Positions 12,231-23,371 of a DNA stretch of 64,000 bases are shown here, piece after piece. The DNA comes from Papaver somniferum. Its lineage: Eukaryota; Streptophyta; Magnoliopsida; Ranunculales; Papaveraceae. The first letter of the stretch is position 1. Each line of letters opens with the position of its first letter. The stretch is from positions 98,146,117-98,210,116 of the forward strand of contig NC_039358.1 in the NCBI RefSeq assembly GCF_003573695.1. The letters run 5' to 3'. A program made the position numbers and the translations under genes. The notes below the pieces were generated by a model. That model was not told where the DNA came from, ran no database searches, and saw only the letters and a program-made list of their open reading frames with translations.

Positions 12231-12682
12231 TCTCAAACAGAATTATGCATGCAAAAGTTATATATAAACTACAAGACTAAACACAACAGTACGTAATCAT
12301 AATAACAAGAACTAAAAATTAAAAAATTTGCTGCTGTAACAATGGTATAGAGCTACGACGTCTATCAATCCTGAACTGGGTTTCTATTGGACTATGACAA
12401 TAAAAATATAGTTAACTATCGAGATGCCATCTCGTATTTATTAACAAAATATGAAGCTCAGTTTTTAACTCAGGCTAAGCAATTACAAATCATTCCTAGA
12501 CGTGATTTTGTTGTAGTGTTCAAAAAACTTACCTCCGATGCATCCGAGAGAAGACTACTTCAAACTGAATATTGTTACTTTACTAGTAGCTTCTGTAGTA
12601 CTTCTTCTATTTCTGTCGGTACAGTACCTGGAGAAGGCACAACAAAAGCTCTTCTTTTCCGCAACTTTATGAGCACCTGATA
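12231..12682. other. Spacer between LINE-1 tail and LINE-2 ORF1
   Basis: 12231-12390 is AT-rich and non-coding; it may be host-element sequence between the two LINE insertions. 12387-12680 has a 97-residue open frame that I could not match to any family. It may be the 5' leader or a damaged N-terminal part of LINE-2 ORF1. The LINE-2 5' end therefore lies somewhere in this interval. Confidence 0.35.
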
Positions 12683-13477
12683 ATGCTCAAGAGAAAACTT
12701 CAGTACCCAAATGTGTATATACAAAGCAAGGATGGGATGCACAATGATGATGCGGAATCTGTAAGCAATGATGATGCTGAATCAGTTTTGCGTAGTGTTG
12801 GTGCAGAGCTTGCGGAAACTGTACACCATAATTTGTGCAAGGAGGATGATAACAATCTGGAGATGCAAGAGATGGAAGCTTATAAGACTTATGAGGCCAT
12901 GAAAGAGACAGCCCGGCAACGTGAGGTTGATGTTGAAGTCGCCAAAATTCAACAAGATATTGCAAAGACAAGGCTAGAGAATTTGAGGAAGAAGGTTTTA
13001 GATTTGCAACATTCACCAGTTAATAGTCCGACTCCTATGGATGCTCATGATGAAGCTAGTTTTAGTGAAGCCACTAAAACTTCAAGAAGATCTACTCCAG
13101 TTAAATCGTTAGAGAACTTAACGCTTTCTAATAGATTTGAAATTGGGACCGAAGACATTGATAAGGTAGTTATTGAAACTGATGAGGAAGTTGCAGATGT
13201 GGTGGACGTGGTAGCAACAAATATTTCAAAGGTAGTTGAAGAGGATGCAAGAAATTTGGAGTTACTTACTAACAAAGAACTAGATGAGCGTGAGAAGAAG
13301 GAATTGGCTGATAAAAAGAAAAATCAAGAGTTACTAAGAAGAAGACTATTACTGTGGCAAATGTTAGTCAAGTTCAAACACGAGGCGGAAAATCATCCAG
13401 ACAGGGTTCGGCAAGCCCTTCGAAGAACAGAGTTAATTAATGCGTGTCTTTTATTGGAATGCTCAAGGCTTGGCTAA
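12683..13477 (+). CDS. LINE-2 ORF1-like acidic, coiled-coil-rich protein
   Basis: A 264-residue frame directly upstream of, and overlapping by 38 bp, the start of LINE-2 ORF2, which marks it as ORF1 or its C-terminal part. It begins with a tandem octapeptide (NDDAESV, two copies near residues 21-36) and then has long Glu/Lys/Ala/Gln-rich stretches (residues about 60-115 and 185-225) that look like helical coiled coil. No DUF4283 domain or zinc knuckle is visible, unlike LINE-1 and LINE-3 ORF1. Coiled-coil ORF1 proteins that multimerise and bind RNA are known in L1 elements, so a structural role is plausible but is inference. The N-terminal part may have been lost upstream. Confidence 0.55.
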   Translation: MLKRKLQYPNVYIQSKDGMHNDDAESVSNDDAESVLRSVGAELAETVHHNLCKEDDNNLEMQEMEAYKTYEAMKETARQREVDVEVAKIQQDIAKTRLENLRKKVLDLQHSPVNSPTPMDAHDEASFSEATKTSRRSTPVKSLENLTLSNRFEIGTEDIDKVVIETDEEVADVVDVVATNISKVVEEDARNLELLTNKELDEREKKELADKKKNQELLRRRLLLWQMLVKFKHEAENHPDRVRQALRRTELINACLLLECSRLG

Positions 13478-16400
13478 AGATGGTGCAAGGGCCAAGTTGA
13501 GTGAGCTTTATTGCATAATCCTGATGTTATTTGTATTACGGAGCTGCAGGTTCGTTGCACTACACGTTTTGTTAGGAATTTAAATTTTCTTGAATTTTGT
13601 GAAGATGTTATCACTAATGAGGTGAATGGTCAGAGAGGTAACATCTGGGTCTTTTGGAGGAATTCTCTAGCAAGGCCGAATGTACTATCTTCTTCAAAAC
13701 ATGCTATCACTTTGGATTTTTCTGGTAATTATATCACGGCTGTGCATGCTTTTCTGATGCGGTGGCAAGGAGGTCTCTTTAGCGGCAACTGGGGTTGGGA
13801 TTTATTTCTATTCCGTGGTTGGTGTTGGGTGATTTTAATTGTGTTTTGCACTTAGATGAAAAGAAGGGTGGAAGGCCGATCAAAGAAATATTTATGAATG
13901 AATTTCGAAGTTGGATCTCTGACAATGGTTTGGTGGAAGCAGATGCTATTGGGAAGAAATATACTTGGTCTAATTGTCGGAGTGGCATTCATAGAATCGT
14001 TTCTAAACATGATAGGGTTGTTATCAACGATGCTTGGCATGGTAAGTTTGCTAACTTGAGGTGTAAAGCTATGCCAAGAATTTTCTCTGATCATTCCCCT
14101 CTTTTTGTTTTTGCTTTTGATAGTCCAAGGCCAAGTAGGGCTCCTTTTAGAATTCAGAAAATGTGGATTTCTCACCCATCTTTTTTGGATTTTGTAAAGG
14201 ATAATTGGAGTGCCAGGATGGATGGTGCGCCTCCTTTTGTTTTCACGTCTAAGTTGAAGAGACTGAAGGATGCTTTGAAGATTTGGAATAGGACGGTGTT
14301 TGGAGATGTTCGGTTTCGCTTGAAACAAGCGGAATTGAATCTTGATAAGGAGAATGATATTCTGGATCAAAATGTTAGTTGTGAGCTGCAATTTTTGAAG
14401 GTTGCTGATGCTAGGAAAGTTGTTGATGAGGTGCGGACTGAACTGGAAGTTATGCTTAAGCAAAAATCGAGAACTAGTTGGTTGGAGATGGTGATCAAAA
14501 TACTCGGTTTTTCCACAACTCCATTCGTATGAGGAGAGCCAAAACACAATCTCTGAATTGAAGATTTCTACTAACTCTACTTTGTTTTTGCAGGATGAAA
14601 TAAAAGATTACATTGTTGATCACTACCGTGCAAAATTCAATGGTGGAGCTGTGCACATTGATCCAAAGTTGTTTGATTATGACATGAAAGCATCTCAGCT
14701 GCTGAAAGTGCTTTTATGGATGCTATTCCGTCTTTGGATGAAGTTAAGGAAGCTGTTTTTGATCTGGGCGCTGATTCTGCTCCTGGCCCTGATGGTTTTA
14801 CAGGTTCTTTCTTTAGAGTCTGTTGGAACATTATTTCTAGAGATCTTTTTAATGCTATTGCAAACTGTTGGGCGATGCGGAAAATCCTAACGGCATTAAC
14901 TCTAGTTTTATTGTTCTAATCCCAAAAATAATAAATCTGATGCTATTAAGGATTATAGGCCAATTGGTTTAAGCAACTTCTTCTTCAAATCATTACAAAG
15001 ATTATGGCTACCAGACTTGGTACAGTGCTGAATAAATTGATTTCTGAGGACAAGTGGCGTTTATGAAGGGAAGAAACATTCATGAAAACATAGCTTTGGC
15101 GTCGGAACTGATCAATGAGATTAGTGTGGAAAGGAAGCATGGTAATGTTGGCCTCAAACTGGATATAGCCCAAGCTTTTGACACGGTTAGTTGGGAATTT
15201 GTTGTTGAAGTTTTTCGTCAATATGGTTTTTCTGATGCATGGTGTTCGTGGCTGCTTAATATTCTTAACTCTGCTCGGATTTCTATTATGATTAATGGTA
15301 GTCCTGAAGGTTTTTTCAGTATCACTAGAGGCTGCGTCAAGGTGATCCTCTTTCACCTTTGATTTTTGTTCTTATTGAAGATGTTTGAGCCGCAATCTCT
15401 AAGTTGTTTGCAGCAAGAAGTATGCACCATATGGTGAGCAAGAAAGGTGTGGCGCCAACTCACTTACTCTTTGCGGATGATATTCTTATTTTCTGTAAAG
15501 GTAATCTTCACAGTTTGCAGCATTTGAAGGAGATGCTTGGTATGTATCAACTTGCTTCTGGTCAATACGTTAGTTATGCCAAAAGCAAATTCTATTATGG
15601 TGGTGACAGACTTTCTCGTGTCGTTGCTATTGCAAAATTTATGGGCATGGAAAGGGCGTTATTCCCAGATAAATATTTGGGAATCCAATTAAAACCTGGT
15701 ATTGTGCGTCATATTCATGTTCGACAAGTAATGGAGAAGATTATGGATAAACTGGCAGGTTCGAAGGGTAAGCTCTTGTCCTTTCAGGCTCGGCTAGTTT
15801 TAATTAAATCAGTGATTTCTAGTTATTTGCTTCATTCCATGGCTGTGTATAAATGGCCATGCACGGCTATCAAGTCAGTTGAAAGAGCCATTCGAAATTT
15901 CTTGTGGTCTGGTGATGCTGAGAAGCGTAAATACTTTACGGTTCTTTATGATGATCTTTGCCGTTCTAGGCGTGAAGGTGGGCTTGGTATTAAGAAATTG
16001 ATTGATGTTAATAGGGCCATGCTTATGAAGTTGTGGGTTTCGATTCGTGACTCTGATAAGACTTGGGCAAGATTCTTGAAGGAAAAGTATTTCAAGATTA
16101 ATGGCAACTTGATTGATTATAAGTTGGGTTCTTCGGTTTTTCCAGGAATCAGATTGGTGCATAATTTTGTGCAAAGGCATACACGCTCAATTATAGGTAA
16201 TGGTGCTAATACTTCCTTATTTTTTGATAATTGGTGTGATGATTTTTCAATTGCGCAAAGACTTGGCATCACTAACAAAGGTCCTAATGATTTTAAGGCC
16301 AAAGTTAGTGATATTATTGTTGATGGCTCTTGGGTTATTCCTCCAAAGACTAAGGAATTGATGATAAGATGCAATATTGATGTTGATAATTTGCCTCTTA

Positions 16401-17530
16401 TTGGTGGTGGAGATGATTACAAAATTTGGGACTTGGACAGCAAGGGCGTGTTTTCTGTTAAGTCGGCTAAGGCTGCCATCAGGGGGCCTGCAGAAATTTC
16501 GCCAGCTGCAGCTTTATTCTCGAGAAGTGTTGTACATCCTACTTTAAGTGTTCAGTACTGGAAGTTATTTCATAAGCAATGTTGTGCTACTGATGATAAT
16601 ATTATGAAAAAGACAGGTAGGGAGATGCCTTCTATGTGTCACTTGTGCAGGGAGGATTGCGAAGATGTCAGCCATATTACTTGGTATTGCAAAATTGCTA
16701 AGAAGATTTGGAATTGGGCAGCTGATATTTTTAATCTACAACCGAAAGAAGATCTTGTGGCCTCTTACAAGGTTGCAAAAGGGCGGAGTAGGATGATAAA
16801 GGATCTATGGCTTGTTTCAAATCTTGCAATAGTTACGGAATTATGGAAGTTGCGCAACAAGGCTTATTATGAGAACATGCGGGTTCGATGGCTTGAATTT
16901 AAAGGAAGGGTTCATCAGGTAATTCGTGATAACTCAATTAGAATGAAGGGCCACATGTATAATGCCTTATATGATTTGCGAATTTTGAATTTCTTTAGAG
17001 TGAAGCATAGGTCTTGCAAACACTTAGTTCCAACTGAAGCTACTTGGACGCCACCTAATCCAGGCGAGCTTATGATCTGTTGTGATGGTGCATCACTTGG
17101 CAACCCGGGCCAAGCTGGTTCTGGTATTGTTTTTCGTGATTCTAATTCGGCAGTTTTGGGAGTTTTGTGCGTTGGGCTGGGCTGGCAGACCAACTTCTAT
17201 GCGGAAGTTTGTGCGATTATCTACGGTGCAGTTTTTGCTCAAAGATGGAATGCCAAAAATCTATGCGTCAGATCGGATTCGATGAGTTGCATTTTTGCTC
17301 TTCAAAAAGGAGAGTTTCTGTGGCAGTTAATGCAGAAGTGGAGAATGGCGAAGAGTTTTTACAACAATATTAGTTATGTTCATATCTACAGAGAGGCTAA
17401 ATTTTCAGCTGATGAATCGGCCAAACAAGCTTGTTTGTTGGCTGAGGATAATTATGAGTTTTATGAGGGTATGCCAGGCTTTATTCATTTTGTTGAATGG
17501 CCTGGAGAGGTTTACTTTCGTTTTAAATAG
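13440..17530 (+). pseudogene. LINE-2 ORF2: endonuclease, RT, RNase H, frameshifted
   Basis: Starts at ATG 13440 with MRVFYWNAQGLAKDG, the usual start of the APE-type endonuclease; GDFNCV and FSDHSPLF follow (13820-14110). The RT region shows SAPGPDGFTGSFF (14770-14810), LDIAQAFDTVSW (15160-15190), a frameshifted RQGDPLSPL near 15335, a stop near 15388, and catalytic FADD (15470-15481). From 15404 to 17530 one frame of 708 residues is open: RT thumb, zf-RVT (CHLCREDCEDVSHITWYC) and a full RNase H domain with CDGAS, YAEVCA, RSDS and SADESAK, which supply the D-E-D-D residues. Frameshifts lie near 13512, 13800, 14510, 14900, 15050 and 15335. Dead as a unit, though the RNase H half is well preserved. 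Confidence 0.9.
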
Positions 17531-17647
17531 ATTTTATTAGCGTGCAGCCTTTTGACTTGGCGCTAATTTAGCCTTATCCCTGTACAGTTTCGCTTTTTTA
17601 TTCTATTTTTGTTGACTGAGTAAAAAAAACAAAGCAAGGAAAAAAAA

Positions 17648-18796
17648 TGAGTTAAACTTATTTACATCTACAGAAAATGAAATTGCCTAAGATGAACATT
17701 AAATACAGACAAAAAGAACCAACGGAAATGCAAAATTCTATGCACCTAAGAAAATCCAAATGGTACTAAAAAATGTGGGAAACTAGGAGACGATGACAAA
17801 ATTTATGGGAACACTAACAATAAAGGAACAAAGATTCAGAACCTGATACTACTGACAAAGACAAAAGTGGAAGACAACTAGGTACTAACTAAATATGGAA
17901 TATATACTACAAAGTATAGATGACTTATGGTCTAAAAGTGAATCTAAACATTTAATTCTCAAGATGCGTATATTTACAATGAACTAAATGCTGGTATTGA
18001 GTTACTGTTATCAGTGGGACAAAAGACTAATTACATTCTATGTACAGAAAAATGAGATGACTAGGCTATAGAGTGTACTGGACTAATATAAAGTTAAGCT
18101 AAAGGCAGCGAAAGCAAATAACAGAAATGAGAAGAGCTAAGATATTATTCACATAAATTATGATCTACAACTAACTAAACTATGCAGTCAGCACTACAAC
18201 TAAAATACAAACAAAGAGATGAATAGATAAATTAACAAAGAAATACTAAGAGGAAGGTAATACTAACCAAAAATCAAGACAAATAGTATGAAACATGCAG
18301 TAACAACATAAACGGTTTATGTTATAATACAAAGATGAAAAAGATGCAGGACCTAAAAGGTTAGAGACTAACAGCTACATGACAAAAACAACTACTAACT
18401 GATGTTATTATATATGCAACTACAGATAATGATATAAGTGGAAAATGGAGAGAATAAGAATGTCTAACTATATAATGGAATGACTAAAATCTATGAACAA
18501 ATTTTAAACTAAATACCTATCCAAAAGCTACAGGACAGAAACTAAACTAAAATGCAAAAATGCTACAAGACGTAAACAACTAAAACTAATTCAGGATCTA
18601 ATGTGCTATGTACATTCAAGACAAAAAAAGAAGAAATAGAGAAATATTTAAAAGCTACATATGCAAATACTAACAAAATGAATGGAACTGAAACAAAAAT
18701 AACTAAGCAAATTCAAGAAGGATACGCGCTATTTACAGGTCCTAACTACAAAATAATAAAACTGACCCTAAAAATCGAACTACACCGTTTGCCAAG
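17648..18796 (-). other. Non-coding leader of the Athila-like element
   Basis: About 1.15 kb of A-rich sequence with no gene on either strand; the 92-residue plus frame at 18603 has no recognisable motif. It sits between the LINE-2 tail and a minus-strand primer-binding site, where a retroelement 5' untranslated leader would be. Confidence 0.45.
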
Positions 18797-18811
18797 TCCC
18801 CAACGGCGCCA
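18797..18811 (-). other. tRNA primer-binding site of a minus-strand gypsy element
   Basis: Minus strand reads TGGCGCCGTTGGGGA, a primer-binding site typical of Athila-like plant gypsy elements, a few bases after an LTR end ACCAAGTTTT. It fixes the orientation (minus) and the position of the 5' LTR edge near 18818. Confidence 0.8.
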
Positions 18812-18817
18812 AAAACT

Positions 18818-19067
18818 TGGTAGGACTAGAAGAAACCTACGATTATATACCGTAAGCGCACGATATATAGAATATAGATAAAGGCAAATACGGGTCGATC
18901 CTACGGGGAGTTGGATTGGTGAAACTAAACTTTTAAGGTTCTACTATTACTGATTTACATACGAAAAGGGTTTGTCGATACGACAAGGATATGGACGATT
19001 ATACAAAATAAATAAGATTACAGAGCAATAAAAGGTAAACTAGGGCTTCGAATCCACCTCTTAAACT
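18818..19067 (-). repeat. 5' LTR fragment of the Athila-like element
   Basis: Sequence next to the primer-binding site, ending CTACCA on the minus strand. About 250 bp remain; it is then replaced by a fragment of a copia LTR (family C), so the rest of this LTR is missing or has been moved away. No coding capacity. Confidence 0.55.
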
Positions 19068-19219
19068 AGGGATCAATTCCTAATGCTTGTGATCGGTTGC
19101 ACCTCTTATTAGGATCGGTTCCCCAATGTCTGGAATTGGTCATACCAATTACAACATATCGATCATACCATCTCAGATGATTACTTAAGATCGGTTTCAC
19201 TAATAAAAGTCATACCAAT
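19068..19219 (-). repeat. Family C copia LTR fragment, part 1 of 3
   Basis: Matches 38000-38131 in the family C LTR (GATCGGTTGCACCTC and the following bases). It is continued by 25946-26270 and 35888-35956, so one old LTR fragment was split by insertions B and D. Confidence 0.75.
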
Positions 19220-21611
19220 TGTTAGAGAATAGCTCGGTCAACCTCGCATGTGTTGCTATCTCAAGCATGTTTGTCAATTTTAGTGATCAAAATTATAAGT
19301 CTTGATTTCTATCCTACATAGATAAGTCTCAGACTAGGATAAAAAAGTGTAGTTGAGCTCAAGGACTTCATGACGATTCATCATACAACAACGAAGATCT
19401 ATACAAGGAACCGTGGAACTTCATCAACAAAAAGGCATGTGGAGACTTGAACTTATCTATCACTCAAAAGTCTATCTCTTCTATCTCCTACTTCTTATGA
19501 GACAAAAGTCGTATGCTATATAGACTAGATCATACACATTTGACATTTCGAGCTGAGCATTCATTGCTTATCTTTTATCTCGAAATCGTGTGTTGGTAAA
19601 GCGTTTCACTTTGATCAAGTTTATCTTCACCTAGTGACGAAAGTCATGAAAAGTTTCAATCACTTTGAGAATTGCTCTGACGTGAATCAGTCTGTGAATA
19701 ACGGTTACATGGCGTCCTCTGAGAATGTCTCAATAATTGAAATGAGAGTTTAGATTACATAACCATGTATTCCTTGAACCGAAGTTTTCGAACTTTGTTG
19801 ATCAAGAGAAATCGGGAGGATTGTGGAATTGGTTTGCCAAGTCCGCGAACTGTCGGAAGTTCTCGACCAAGAATTTCTCCTGGATTTTCCAAAACTCGTT
19901 TGTGTGCTAAGTCCGCGAACTCAGTCCGCGAACTGGCGGAAGTTCTCTTTCCGAGAATTTCTGCTGAGTTTGGAAAACTCAACCGATTAACTTAAGTCCG
20001 CGAACTTGTTTGTGAACTTAAGAGGTTATGATCTAAAGATGTGCTATGAACATGAAACATTAAATTACAAAGGAATGCTTTATGCAAACCGTGGCTATAA
20101 TGTTCATGAGCCGATTCAATCGAATCGAATCATCTTTGTTTCAACTGTGTCTTGTGTAGTTACATAAGATCTCATAGCAATTGAACAACTCTTTAACTAG
20201 TTCATTTGAGTCAATTGAACTAGTTATGGTGAAGAAGAACAAGGTTAATATGAAATGCTCATATGGTTGACCTTTTTGGTTACTATGTTGAACCAACATA
20301 CACGTACACGTTTGGGCATGGTTTTCACGAACCCAGTAAACGTATACCCAAGTGTGTGTGACAAGCTAAGTTTTCGATCTAACGGTTGAGAAATATTTGC
20401 TTGAATCTAAATCAGGTTTTCATCTAACGGTGAATAAGGATTGCTTTGTAACTAAGGAAAAACCCTGATTTGAAGGCTATATAAAGGAGACATCTAGCAT
20501 TGTGCAAAACTAATCCCCACACGTTTGTGTGCTACTAGTGCGCCCGCTAGAGTCAATCTCCATTAACCTTTGATTTTCTTCTCTAAAATCAGGTTAACGA
20601 CTTAAAGATTTCATTGGGATTGTGAAGCCAGACCGATACTACTTTATTGTAGTTGTGTGATCTGATCTTGCATCTTCTATCGTACGAGTACAATCGATTG
20701 ATTGGCTTGAGATCGTGAGAGTTCTCCGATAGGCAAGATAAAGAAATCACAAACATCTTCGTCTCACTGTTTGTGATTCCTCGACAATCCGCTTGTGTAG
20801 TCATGAAGGATTGTAGAGAGGTGATTGATTAATCTAGGCTGTTCTTCGGGAATATAAGACCGGATTATCAATTTGTTCCTGTTCACCTTGATTTTATATC
20901 AAAAGACGAAACAAAACCTACGGTTTATCTGTGGGAGACAGATTTATCCTTCTATAGACTTTTCTGTGTGAGACAAATCTGTTTATTATCAAGTCTGTGA
21001 TTTTGGGTTGCAACAACTCTTGGTTGTGGGTGAGATCAGCTAAGGGAATCAAGTGCGCAGTATCATGCTGGGATCAGAGGCGTAGGAGTACAACTGTACC
21101 TTGGATCGGTGGGAGACTGATTGAGGTTCAACTATAGTCCAGTCTGAAGTTAACTTGCAGTAGGTTAGTGTCTGTAGCGGCTTAATACAATGTGTATTCA
21201 ATCTGGACTAGGTCCCGGGATTTTCTGCATTTGCGGTTTCCTCGTTAACAAAATTTCTGGTGTCTGTGTTATTTCTTTTCCGCATTATATTTTATATAAT
21301 TGAAATAATACAGGTTGTGCGTTTGTGATCATAAATTGAAAATCCAACCTTTGGTTGTTGATTGATATTGATTGATCCTTGGACATTGGTCTTTGGTACC
21401 GTCCAAGTATTCCTTGTATTTGATAAAGAATCGCTATTGTTTTTAGCTTGAGTAAAAATCAAATCAAGAGAGAGATATTAACTCCTTGAGATACTTTTAT
21501 CTAGATTGAGTCTGACTGTCTAGTTGATTCTCTAGCAAAGTATTTCGTAGTTAGTCCATACATATTGCTAAGCGAAATATTGGGTGGTGTTGTTAGACCC
21601 CCGTTTTTTCA
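19220..21611 (+). repeat. 5' LTR of element B
   Basis: 2392-bp LTR from TGTTAGAG to TTTTTTCA. It contains a cluster of GTCCGCGAACT motifs (19845-20010), a TATA box (20478-20485) and, near 21224, a block also found inverted in the family C LTR at 36270-36310, so B and C are related families. The part from 20071 is near-identical to 24403-25945. Confidence 0.88.
20478..20485 (+). promoter_or_regulatory. Element B LTR TATA box
   Basis: TATATAAA in GGCTATATAAAGGAGAC, conserved in the 3' LTR at 24811-24818. Confidence 0.65.
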
Positions 21612-21613
21612 AT

Positions 21614-21625
21614 TGGTATCAGAGC
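21614..21625 (+). other. Primer-binding site of element B (initiator tRNA-Met type)
   Basis: TGGTATCAGAGC two bases after the 5' LTR end, the classic copia primer-binding site complementary to the initiator methionine tRNA. It sets the plus orientation. Confidence 0.9.
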
Positions 21626-21677
21626 AGGCAAACACGTTTAAGACCTAACAAGTCCGTGTTTGAAGCGATCTGACTCT

Positions 21678-22406
21678 ATGGACAGAAGTGATATCTCAAT
21701 AAATACACCACAAGATCCAGGGATTGAAGAATTTTCTTCCATGTCTGATTTTATCTTTTCAGTAGAATAATTCTTGTCTAAACCTTCACCAGGTTTAAAA
21801 TCCCCTGAAATGTTTTCTGAGATTGAAATGAAACTTGAAATCCTAACTTATGATGTTGACCTTTTTGTTCTGAAGGAACATGAGTCTCTTGATAGGCTAA
21901 ATCAAGTTATGGTAAATAGTAAATTCAATGCTCCTCCTTGGTGTAATCCAATTAGTTTTGATAAACTAAAAGAACTACAAGAGGAGTTTAAATCTCAGAC
22001 ATCTGAGTATATCATCTTAAAGCGTGAATTGGATGATTGCTCTATTCCTAATTTTTTTCACCAAGATAATTCTATTATCAATCCGTATGAAGGAATGAGG
22101 GTGTTTCGTTCTCTCAAAAAATTTGCTTTATGCAACATAAAAAATCTTCGACATAAAAGATGGAAAAAGAGAAATCAGAAAAATTTCTTGACCCTGATTA
22201 TACTCTTTGATTACCTTGAAAGAACTTTACTATGGAGTTATCTAGTTCTTGCAAGTGGTAAGAGTTGTTGGAAGGAAGACCTCTCATGGTGTTATGAGGG
22301 ACAACCAAACACGCCCTTGGAACCACACAAGCCGCTCGCACGTGCTGCTGTTGGAACCATCTCACAAACGAGTCTAGTGCGCGAACATGGCAAGTGTTTT
22401 GTTTAA
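21678..22406 (+). pseudogene. Element B first ORF, gag-position, interrupted by one stop
   Basis: Begins with ATG 21678 (MDRSDISINTPQDPG), 53 bp past the primer-binding site, where gag would start. An in-frame TAA at 21768 interrupts it; the same frame then stays open to 22406. The protein is charged and mostly helical-looking (Glu/Leu/Lys-rich around 21840-22050) but has no zinc knuckle or recognisable gag domain. The last 40 residues read from low-complexity sequence and may be a junction artefact. Probably a decayed structural protein of a non-autonomous element. Confidence 0.45.
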
Positions 22407-22672
22407 ACACATAAAAAGTGAAAAATCTTCCCCTCGGTCACTTCACCTTCTTCCCTTGCTTCTTCAGTTCGAAAACGAGAGAAGTATCTCAACAGTTCGT
22501 GTTCAACTCTTCCACCCTCATTCTCACATTTTTGAACCAAACAAAAAAATCCGTGAGTACCCATGTCTTCACAAGAAGTTTGTGCACCTTGGGTTGAATC
22601 TCGTTTTTTGTTTCGATTTTGTGTACGAGATTCACCATTTACCTCTTTTTGATTTTTCTTCTTCTTCCAATC

Positions 22673-23371
22673 ATGAGTTATAGAAGAACTAGACAAGTTG
22701 GTAGCTCTAGTCATCAACCCAGGGATGAATCGTTCCTTGACCTAGAATTAGGTGTTAGATTCTTTAACCATGCAACACGTGAACTGTATGTTGAACTCAT
22801 GATCAAAACACCCATTCGCGAACGTTTTCTTGATCCAACTATTGGTGATATTCCCTACTTTAACAATTTTTTTAGTAATCATCATTGGGGAATAATCCAC
22901 GAACCCTCGGGTAATGTTCATAGTGAATTGGTTGCTCAATTTTATAAAAATATCCATGATGTGAACCGTGTATACGGCTCTTTCAAAACCATGGTGGGAG
23001 GAACTGTAATTGATATTAACAGAGAAATTGTCTCAAGACTTGTTCAAGTACCCATTGGTGGCACTCATTTTCCTCCAACTGATAGACGAACTTTAGAAGA
23101 CCTTTCTGTATTACTGTTTAATCAGAATCTCGTTCGAAATGATGGTAAGGTCTGTGTACAAGGAGCAGGTATTCATCTCAAGGTTGCTGCTAAGCTAATT
23201 GTGGCAAATATGTTTCCAAGCACCTGTGACAACAACCGCTGGATGAAGGATGTTACTGAGTTTATCTATCTAATTGTTGAAGGGAGGCAGATCGATTTCT
23301 GTGGAGTGATTGTCAACTCTATGATCAATGTTAAACAAAGAAGTAATAGAAGACCTGGACTTCTGATGTAG
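22673..23371 (+). CDS. Element B ORF, plant-transposon-protein-domain-like
   Basis: Intact 232-residue frame. The ATG at 22673 is chosen because the upstream extension (from 22619) is a pyrimidine-rich, leader-like sequence. The middle (residues about 75-160) reads LVAQFYKNIHDVN... MVGGTVIDINREIVSRLVQVP, the pattern of the family called putative plant transposon protein domain (PF20167-like), in which an FY residue pair precedes a VRG/VGG-x(n)-I-N-x-L/V-P segment. Such ORFs recur in plant retroelements and their captured copies; the molecular function is not known. It sits in element B where pol would be expected and has its own leader-like upstream sequence, so capture from another element is plausible. 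Family assignment is from memory of the pattern and should be tested by a profile search. Confidence 0.55.
   Translation: MSYRRTRQVGSSSHQPRDESFLDLELGVRFFNHATRELYVELMIKTPIRERFLDPTIGDIPYFNNFFSNHHWGIIHEPSGNVHSELVAQFYKNIHDVNRVYGSFKTMVGGTVIDINREIVSRLVQVPIGGTHFPPTDRRTLEDLSVLLFNQNLVRNDGKVCVQGAGIHLKVAAKLIVANMFPSTCDNNRWMKDVTEFIYLIVEGRQIDFCGVIVNSMINVKQRSNRRPGLLM

Larger units (their letters stand above)
12393..17629 (+). mobile_element. LINE-2: second L1-type non-LTR retrotransposon
   Basis: A second plus-strand LINE, of a different subfamily from LINE-1. It has an unusual ORF1 (12683-13477) overlapping the start of ORF2 (13440-17530), a roughly 90-bp 3' UTR and A-rich tails at 17622-17629 and 17640-17647. 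The 5' end is uncertain. Several frameshifts in the first half of ORF2 contrast with a long open second half (15404-17530). Confidence 0.8.

Noticed and set aside
13852..14547. A 231-residue minus-strand frame
   Set aside because: A shadow of the LINE-2 endonuclease/RT linker on the plus strand, with no motif of its own.
18603..18881. A 92-residue plus-strand frame before the primer-binding site
   Set aside because: A-rich composition gives chance Lys/Thr-rich translation; the region is on the wrong strand for the element and has no motif.
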